Below are positions 56,400 to 64,000 of a DNA stretch of 64,000 nt, one piece after another. The notes under the pieces were generated by a model. It worked only from the letters and a program-made list of their open reading frames with translations. It was not told the origin of the DNA and did not search any database. Each line of letters opens with the position of its first letter. Position 1 is the stretch's first letter. A program made the position numbers and the translations under genes. This DNA comes from Ascaphus truei. Taxonomy: Eukaryota > Chordata > Amphibia > Anura > Ascaphidae. The stretch is taken from assembly GCA_036426205.1 (NCBI GenBank), contig CM071586.1, positions 12,667,224 to 12,731,223 on the forward strand. Direction: 5' to 3'.

Positions 56400-57735
56400 A
56401 CAGAAAAATCTGAATTTTTCTTCTGACACCAGTCTTGAAGTCAACGGTATATTAATGAAATTGAGGTGTTCCTGGCTAGCATTAGAGATGCAATTGCCTT
56501 ATCTGAACAGCCCTTCTTTTTCAGTATGTGCCACCTAATCTCCATGTCCCCTGAAAGACTGGGAGATGCCATGTGGTATCTTTTGCCATATTCACCAGAT
56601 GGGCAAACCATGTTCTTCTTGTCTTATTTGAGTGATCATATGAAAACCTTGAGCAGAAGCAGTCAACTTTTTTGTTTTTGAGATAGACCTCATGGAGCCC
56701 TCTCTGGGGCTGACCCTGGTGATACATCTGCTGGTAAAATATCCCAATATCTAATTCCCATTCATCTGGACGGATTCTTGTTCGGCTCATAAAGTCAGCT
56801 GCAGCATTTTCTTTTGCATCTGGGAATATGAACCGCTGAGATGTTGTTCGTGTGGTCATCCTAAGACATGATGTGAGTCTCCCGCTTCTGATTCCTTCTT
56901 CTTTTGCAATGTATATTACCATGGCAATATTGTCAGATTCTACTCTTATATTATTGTCTTGAATACAAGCGTGACATTTTTTGATCACGTTCTTCACTGC
57001 GCGCATTTTTAGCATGTTTGCTGGAAGCTCTTTGTTGGACCTTGGCCAACTTCCTTGTGCCAACCGTCTTCCCATCTGCACTCCCCATCCAGAACTGATT
57101 GTTGGTTATTGTTATTCAATCACCTTCCTGGAGGGATCGTTTATTATGTAGATTTTGTGGGATTTCCCACCATCTTAGATCCAGTCCTGTTCTGGGATAT
57201 ATGTAAATATTTTGCTTTAGATATTTTGGAGCTGTGTTCCATTGATCTAAGAATGTTTTCTGCAGTGGTTTCATATGAAATCTTACCCATAACCCATGAT
57301 ATTCCAGGATTGTGATTAGTGTGTGTGTGTTTGATACTGTAGTAACACTTTGTCATGAGATGTTAACAATAATTCTTCCTGTTCATCCAGTCATTGATTT
57401 ATCTGGATAGCCCTCTTTCTCAACTCAACCACCAATGGAACTACTACCTTGGTAAAGGTGCTAATCCAAAAGGGATGGCAGTGTATATATAATGCTTCCC
57501 CCTTACTGGAATTATGAAGAATCTCTGATGGGTATGTGCAGATATGCATCCTTCAGGGCTATTGAAACCAGCCAATTATTTGGCTTGACTTATTGAATAA
57601 TTGTGTTTAATCATACTATCTTGAATTTTCTTAGTTGGAGGAAAGTATTGAACCTCCTGAGATCCAGTACTGCTCTGAATTCTCCATGTACTTTTCTGAC
57701 CAGAAATATATATAAACATATTGGATCAAAATAAA
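56400..57735 (-). pseudogene. DIRS-type retrotransposon pol fragment
   Basis: Minus-strand pieces are in family order. RT comes first (FRAVLDLRRFNTFLQLRKFKIV at about 57611-57690, then ALKDAYLHIPIRDSS near 57520-57560). The RNase H follows (56521-57081: ELPANMLKMRAVK..., VESDNIAMVIYI, ENAAADFMSR, EWELD). DIRS elements use a tyrosine recombinase instead of an integrase; I could not find that part. Several stops. 56040-56400 may be its 3' end. Confidence 0.75.
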
Positions 57736-57739
57736 AACT

Positions 57740-58505
57740 CCCGCAGACCAGGCCAGTCCCCAGTACTGAGGTGGGTAAGGGTATAACACGCACCCACAGC
57801 AGTGTGGGTATGCCCGGAGTGTGGTAAGATGCGCTGACGGGCCTGGTGAGAAAGGGTTAACGAGATACTTGCTGCATCCGGGGTGCCAGAAGTCCGAGGG
57901 TTAATGTCCAAGAGCCGTGGGTCAGGGGCAGGAGATAGCAGCGTTGTGAGGTCCAAAGCCGAGTCCAGGGGTAGCGAGGTACACGTAGTCAAACAAGAGC
58001 CGAGATCAAATCCAAAGGTATCCAACAGAGGCAGGGACAGGAACAAGAGCTGCAACATAGAATAGAATTTGGCATAGACAACTGTACAACAGGAGTCACA
58101 GAAGAACTATGCAGAGCGAAGAAGGAGAGGGCAGACTGGGGTTATAAATGCAGGAGGATCAATGGTAGCAAGGGGTGGAGCAGAGGCCTGTCTGAGCAAG
58201 CCCAGGGATAGGTGCAGGGTGGGAGTCAGGCAGTGAGTAGTGGAAATCGCCTGCAGCCGATGGGGGGGCAGAGCCAGCGGCACGGGAGGGCAGCCTAGAG
58301 GATCGGGTGCGCGCGCACTCTGTAAGATTGTCGTGCGCGCACCCCAGCCGCGTGCGGAAGGATGTGGCGTGCGGCGCAGAGGAGCAGCATGGCGCCCGAG
58401 CAGAAGAGGTAAGGAGCCGACAGGGAGGGGGACCGGAGCTAGCAGGCGCACTGGGAGCCGAGGTGACGGGGACCCGCTGAGAGGCGCGTGTCCCCCGATC
58501 CCTTA
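57740..58505 (-). mobile_element. Ty3/gypsy LTR
   Basis: On the minus strand the LTR starts TGTAAGGGATCGGGGG at 58505, immediately after a purine tract (58516-58507). The 3' limit is unclear and abuts the DIRS fragment at about 57740. G/C-rich with no coding capacity. Confidence 0.6.
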
Positions 58506-58507
58506 CA

Positions 58508-58723
58508 TTACCCCCCCCCTTGAGGATCGGACTCCGGACGATCCTCCCAAGGTTTGTGAAGAAATTTCCGACTAAATTGTTTAAGAAGAGCTGGAGCATG
58601 AATATGATGACAAGGTACCCAGGAGTGTTCCTCCGGGCCATATCCCTTCCAATGAACGAGGAACTGAAGTCTGCCCCTGGAAAAACGTGAATCGTGAATG
58701 GACCTCAAATTCCTGTTGCCCAT
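58508..58723 (-). pseudogene. chromodomain end of a Ty3/gypsy integrase
   Basis: Minus-strand frame of 71 codons containing [19 protein letters not shown] and [10 protein letters not shown], the chromodomain at the C-terminus of chromovirus-type gypsy integrases. It ends about two codons into the purine tract before the LTR. The upstream pol is missing: 58724-58999 holds no recognisable motif. Confidence 0.8.
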
Positions 58724-58999
58724 GTATTACGACGGGATTGGGTCTCTCTGCTGTGCTGATTGGAGGTTGAGACGCGCAGTACCCAAGAGCTGTAACTTCT
58801 GGAGAAAGTGGATCTCGATTGATATTCTTCTACTCCCTCACCAACTCTGGCTATCCCGTTCCTTGGAGGAGCAGTGATGTGAGGGTGAACAACTTTGGCA
58901 TCCGTGGCCATATCGTAGCCTGTGAAGGAAGACGTGGTGCCTTCTGTGGATCCCGTGCAGCAGTTGTGGGAGCGCCTTATCCATTACTGGTTTTTATAC

Positions 59000-59686
59000 T
59001 GTGACAAAAGTACCCTTTTGCTATGTACCTTTCATCCAGGGATCAACACAACAACACACCCACACACTAAACACACACAACACAAACACAACCTCACAAC
59101 AACACCCCACACCCACCCAAACCCCCCCCCCCCCCCCCCCCCCCAGCCCCCCCCGCCCCACCGCACACACCCACCCCTTTTCACACGATAAGAGGGAGCA
59201 GTGAGGATTTTCCACTTCAAGGTACGGAGACAGTCTTCTGACACAGAGGTGAAAATAAAGCTGTGGCCTGTTTATTTTGCCATTAAGATGTTGCAGCAGA
59301 TAACATAAATAAATCAAAACAAACAAAAGTCCTTGCTCCACTGAGCACAAAACACCGCTCTCTTAGTACAAGCTTCTCTGAAAACAAATTGGTCTGCTCA
59401 CAGGCAGGCTTTAACAGGTGCTCCTCTTCATTAGCAGTTGCAGCTGTGTGAGACCAGGGAGAGCTAGAAGTCCCGGTCTGGATTCTACCTGGTAAATCTC
59501 CAAAACGTGGAGTGAAGCACTGGCCCACCCTACTCTCCAAGTGCTCCGCCCCAGGGACCCAATTGGAGTCGCAATAATCCAAAATTGCACACTGCATCTC
59601 CCAGGGGCTTAATTATGGCAGAAACCCTGCAATAATTGAGGGGCAACATATACACTTTCCACTACCATCCCCTTATATCTGTCACA
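59000..59686. mobile_element. LTR-like element with TGTGAC...GTCACA ends
   Basis: 687 bp with inverted TGTGAC/GTCACA ends. It contains a CA-rich and poly-C run (59045-59180) and AATAAA at about 59253. The flanks TATAC and ATAAC do not give a clean duplication. Likely a solo LTR of unknown family. Confidence 0.45.
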
Positions 59687-59912
59687 ATAACTGCATGCCT
59701 ATATAGTATTTCTATTCTGTACGTGCATATTTTACCTTCCATATACAAATTCTATTTTTACATACTACACTATGAGGGTCTTGCGCTTTCTTCTTTTTCT
59801 CTTGATCTAGCTGGCATTATCTTGACCTCAGCCTTTCTAGTACAGCTACAGACACTCTACTTGTAAAGAGATGTTTATTATTATATATTTGCACTGTGGT
59901 ATTATTTGTCAC

Positions 59913-61784
59913 TGTCATGGGAGAGGGGGCTTGGCCCGGTATTAAAGGGGTTACACCCCATTTGGCCACCCCCTGCTCTCACTTGGGAAGCAAGGGGTTA
60001 ACTGGACTGCGGTCCAGTAATGTGTTTTTACCCTGCTTCAGTACCCAAATGTGTATTCCCCTGTAAATATGTATTGTTCCCATTCCAGTGTCTGCACCAA
60101 CACATACACTGGGGTGGATGCGGGAGGGAAGGGGTTAATAGTTAAGGAGTGATTATAGTCTTTTGTTCCCTTTTTCCGCCTTTACAGGCTCCATTTTGCA
60201 GTTTCTCCATAGGTCGCCGTTGGGGCTCAATACAACCCTATGGAGATTCCGGCGATTTGGGCCCGTTTCCGTAGAAGACCTGCAGGTGGTGCCCGAAAGG
60301 AGGAGCGGCGGTTCCCCATTGTAAGTCAATGGAGCCATTCATTTCAATGGGGATTCCTTGACGCCGACCTCCAGGAACGGGTGGGCAGCCATCCAAACCG
60401 CAGATCGCAGACCGCAGAAGCAGATACAATATCTGAAAGAGAGCTTTGATCACACTGAGTTCAACTACAATTAGCGTGGGAAACTTAGGTTCTAGGGCAC
60501 CCAGAAATAAAATTCTTTTTCCCCTAGACCCTAGGAACCCCCACACTCGCCCACCACCGGGTCCGGGAATGAGGGACCCCCGTAAAGGGTCGCGCTCGCC
60601 CCGAGGGTCGCGCCATTGACTCTAATGGCGGAGGGAAGAGCCGCGCGTAAAAACGGCTAAGTCCGAAAGTGTAAAAAGGGTAAGCCCATATCTCCGGTTC
60701 TGTGCGTACCAGAGGGTTGGGATTTTGGTTGCATGTAGTCACTGTTCTGGCATGACCGCATGGCCATTTCCAGCCCTCTCCGATCAACCAGACGGAGTAT
60801 GCGCAAATGTAAAAATTGTGGTTTTCCTATAGACTTCAATGGTGGAGTTGCTCCATTGAAAGCCTATGGCGGCTGAGCCCATTGACTTCAATGGTGGAGT
60901 GACCCCATTGAAAGCCTTTAACGGCGGAGCCCATTGACTTCAACGGCGGAGTTGCTCCATTGAAAGCCTCTGGCGGCAGAGCCCATTGACTTCAACGGCG
61001 GAGTTGCTCCATTGAAAGCCTATAGCGGCAGAGCCCGTTGATTTCAATGGGAGAGTGAAAAGCAGAGATTTCTTTTAGCTTTAGCGGAGAATCCTGCATT
61101 AAAGTTAATAGGGGATTTTAACTTATTTTTTGTATCTCCGGTCCTGGGGGTCATGGCAAAGGTCCTCCGGCATGAGGACCTGGCAAATTTCAGCCCACTC
61201 AGACCCACAGAACGGATTATTTTAATATGTGTAGGTATTAAAGAAATACTGTTTTGCAAGGCTGGTATAAAAGCCCGGGAAAAGTTACTGGCTCTGCTTT
61301 ATGTTAATGTTCAGGGGGGAGACAAGTGGTCTACAATAAACCCTCTGATCAAAGGCTGACCACTCTGATTGTGTACAATAGGGCGGGGGAACGAAGAGCC
61401 TGACTGGTCTGTAAGTGTCATAATTCACACTTACGGACAGAAGTGTGGCCTGACTTCAAAGGAGTCTGCTAGACATTCAGGCACACCAAGGTTAAGGTAT
61501 GAGGGCTGAAACTCCATATAAACGAGTTTAAGCCCTATACCCATTGTCTTCGTGTCTTTTTGTGATGTCTTCATCTGAACCTGTGTTGCTGAATGAAGTA
61601 GCAATCCTGTATCCTGATTGCTCATTGTCCAACCCTTAAGTGCTAATTCTTGTCTGTTATTTGTATATCTTGTGTGTTCACCTTTAAGGAATAAACTATA
61701 TTTATTATATCTAAGTCGTGTTCAATTCAATTCAACCCAGATATTTTGGTGTGTTTTATAAACCTATCACTAGCTACCATGACA
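59913..61784 (+). mobile_element. solo LTR, 1.87 kb (copy 2)
   Basis: Begins TGTCATGG and ends CCATGACA, perfect 8 bp inverted ends, with a 5 bp target duplication GTCAC (59908-59912, 61785-61789). AATAAA at about 61690 precedes the end. It contains a roughly 42-55 bp tandem repeat at 60825-61060 (GACTTCAATGGTGGAGTTGC type). Same family as 48938-50795. Confidence 0.85.
60825..61060 (+). repeat. internal tandem repeat in solo LTR
   Basis: About four units containing TCCATTGAAAGCCTATGGCGG and its near-complement CCATTGACTTCAATGG. Each unit is itself partly palindromic. The copy at 49905-50020 has fewer units. Confidence 0.8.
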
Positions 61785-61852
61785 GTCACATACGCAGTAT
61801 GTTACTCACTAATATATGTTAAACTTCAGCTGCTTATCTGTGGTTTCATATA

Positions 61853-64000
61853 CTTTTTTTTTTTTCCAAATAGTTTTATTAGGCAGCAATACAAGACATG
61901 TTCATCATACATATTTGACAGCCTAATACAGAACATTTTGCTTTTTTGGTGGAAAAGAAAGACAGCCTTAGCTGTCGTTGAAGGTAAGGTCCTCTAAGAG
62001 GGAGGACAGGGGGGGAAGAAGAGAGGGGGTGGAAGAGGGAGGGGGGTGTACCCACCCAGGGAGGCCGGTTCCCAGAACTGTCACTGTTTGAGTTTAAGCT
62101 TGGTAGTCCTGGGGGCTGTGCTCGCTCTCTGGATCAGTGTTTATGGGGGATCCGTCATCTCGTGAGGAGTATCCAAGGCTCCCATATCTTATAAAATGTG
62201 AAGAGTTTTTGTCTAAGCATAGCCGTCAATTTCTCCATGAGCATCACTTCACTGATCCTCTTTTTTATAGACCTCTTGGAGGGGGTGGTTTGTTTCTTCC
62301 AGGAAGCCGTTATTTAACATCTAGCCGCAGTGAGAATAAAGGAGATTAATTTCCTAGTTGGACGGTCAATTCCCGGAATTGGCCTTGCAAGCAGGAAGGT
62401 CAGTGGGTCTATAGGTAGCTCTAGGTCGGTGACCTCTTTTACCAGATTTTGGACCTTAGCCCAATATTTTATCATTTCCGGACATGACCACCAGATGTGG
62501 GCCATGGCCCCTTTATGACCACAGCCTCTCCAGCATAGGCCCGACGCCAGGGGGTAAATTTGATTTAGTCTCACCGGAGTTAGGTACCAGTGATAGAGAA
62601 TTTTATAGATGTTCTCCTTGGTTGTTGTGCAAATGGATGTTCCCAAGGCTGTCGACCAGATTTCATGCCAAATCTCTTTCTCTATTGTGATATTCAAGGC
62701 TGCTGCCCACTTGAGCATATAGTCGTGGTTTTGGGGGGCCACTGAGTTTTCTAATTCAGCATATATTTCAGAAATTAGTCCCTTTTGGTAGGTGTTAGCT
62801 TTGCATAGCCTCTCGAATTTGGTGAGAGAGGGGAATTCTGGGGTTGGACATATTTTTGGGATAAAGTGTCGGATTTGTAAGTATTTAAATGTGTCCAGTG
62901 CCCTAATTTTATATTTAGTGCGCAGTTCTTGGTAGCTCCGATGCCTCCCAAGGCTTAGGAGATCAGCCCCAACCCCTCCCATTCTTAGCTGTTCATAGAG
63001 CTTGGATTTACATCCCGGGGGGAATTTGGGGTTATTAGATATGGGCGTGAGCTGTGGATTGGGCGAGCAGAGCCCAAATCTAGTCTTGTATTTCGTCCAG
63101 ACCTCCCAAGTGAGTATTGACGCTTTTTATTTTAAGTTATGGACTTGTCTATCTCCTCTGTCTAAGCTCCAGAGGCAGGCCTGCAGAGAAGGCATTCTGG
63201 CATACTGAGTCTCTATTTCAATCCAGCAGCATTGGGCCGGGTCAGTATTCCACATAACTGCTTGTTTCAATTGTGCAGCTATGTAGTATTTAAGGATGTC
63301 TGGAACAGCCATGCGCCCTCTTCCCCTTGATGCCAACAGAACTGACCTGGCCACTCTGGGTCTTTTGCCCTGCCAAATGAAGTGAAACAATCTATTTTGT
63401 ATGTTTTTTAGGTCAGTGCTAGGTACATAGACCGGGAGCGTCTGAAAAAAAATATAAAAGTCTAGGGAGTATATTCATCTTAATAGATGTCATTCTCCCA
63501 ATCCATGAGACCCGGTAACCTTCCCACTGATTTAGGTGTTTTTTGATTGCTTCCCAGATGGCTGGGTAATTATCTTGATATAGAGCTCGATAGTGCCTTG
63601 ATTTATTCACTCCCAAGTATTTAATATATGAAGAGCACCATCTGTAGCTAAAATTCAGTTTGAGAAGTTTCACTTCGAGCTCTGATAAGCTAAGGTTTAG
63701 GGCTTCGGATTTTTCGCTGTTTATTTTATATCCGGATACCTTACCAAAGTCCGTCAGTTCCTTTTAAAGGTTCGGAAGGGAAGTTTGGGGTTTGGACAAA
63801 GTTAGAATGATATCATCAGAGAATAGAGATATTTTAGAATTTGTATCTCCTATTCCTATGCCCTGTATATTCACATTATTACGTATTTTGATCGCCAGTG
63901 GCTCAATCGTGAGAGCAAAGAGAAGAGGTGATAAGGGACATCCCTGTCTTGTTCCATTTCTAATATGGAATCTCTCGGATGTTCCGCCTGACTGCAGCGG
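61853..64000 (-). pseudogene. L1-type retrotransposon ORF2 fragment (runs off window)
   Basis: A poly-T run at 61853 on the plus strand is the A-tail of a minus-strand L1. Reading from the window edge leftward: GTRQGCPLSPLLFALTI (about 63950-63900), ISLFSDD (63840-63815, Ser for the usual Ala), WCSSYIKYLGVN (63640-63600), RMTSIKMNILPRLLYFF, MFHFIWQGKRPRV (63390-63350), and the long C-terminal frame 62314-62982 with CWRGCGHKGAMAHIWWSCPE. Breaks lie near 62985-63125, 63395 and 63700. Related to the L1 at 18676. Confidence 0.88.

Noticed and set aside
59001..59204. Pro/His/Thr-rich ORF
   Set aside because: Caused by CA repeats and a poly-C run within an LTR-like element.

Overview
The window is vertebrate and most likely amphibian, probably a frog. 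The only host-gene material I can support is the 5' part of one or more KRAB-type zinc-finger genes. Their short phase-0 exons end in an (I/H)(Y/H)LL(T/S)GE motif and are followed by a KRAB A box, an architecture I associate with Xenopus-type zinc-finger proteins. Nearly everything else is transposable elements and tandem repeats, often nested three deep. No RNA gene, CRISPR array or bacterial-type operon is present. The species cannot be named from the sequence.

Layout. 1-3104 is the left copy of a repeated locus, on the minus strand (BEL/Pao gag remnant, a TIR MITE and KRAB-ZNF leader exons). A nearly full-length endogenous retrovirus of foamy (spuma) type occupies 3105-17919, with paired LTRs, a tRNA-Lys-type primer site, gag, pol, env and one extra ORF. 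Its pol is split by a Penelope-like element (7191-11389), which itself carries a Tigger-like foldback and a tRNA-derived SINE. 17920-24642 holds a hAT MITE, a Tc1 element (hosting a Tigger-like MITE that hosts a 5'-truncated L1), and a 2 kb foldback palindrome. 24672-28340 is a hAT-ended element filled with two minisatellites and an assembly gap. 28341-31300 is a partial repeat of the left locus around a second Tc1 and is the centre of a large inverted duplication.

30667-37490 is the right, plus-strand copy of the locus. It has two leader exons with intact splice sites and a longer BEL/Pao gag-pol remnant. 37505-39485 is a noisy tandem repeat of the BEL part, and 40183-45304 a third copy of the locus. 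45310-48019 is repeats and minisatellites. 48022-51787 is a second Penelope-like element with its GIY-YIG endonuclease preserved, interrupted by a retroposed insert and a solo LTR. 53448-55720 carries three further KRAB-ZNF exons, including the KRAB A box; the zinc-finger exon is not in the window. 56400-61784 contains DIRS and Ty3/gypsy remnants and LTR-like elements. 61853-64000 is a minus-strand L1.

Reading the history: the locus carrying ZNF leader exons and a BEL element was duplicated in inverted and then direct orientation. The foamy-like virus entered only the left copy, because the right copy keeps the uninterrupted site. The virus LTRs differ by about 3% by hand alignment, so this insertion is younger than the duplication, and the Penelope insertion into pol is younger still. 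Several copies (about 25-31 kb and 37.5-44.6 kb) are full of single-base indels relative to their paralogues, which suggests locally unpolished assembly, so frame breaks there should be read with caution.
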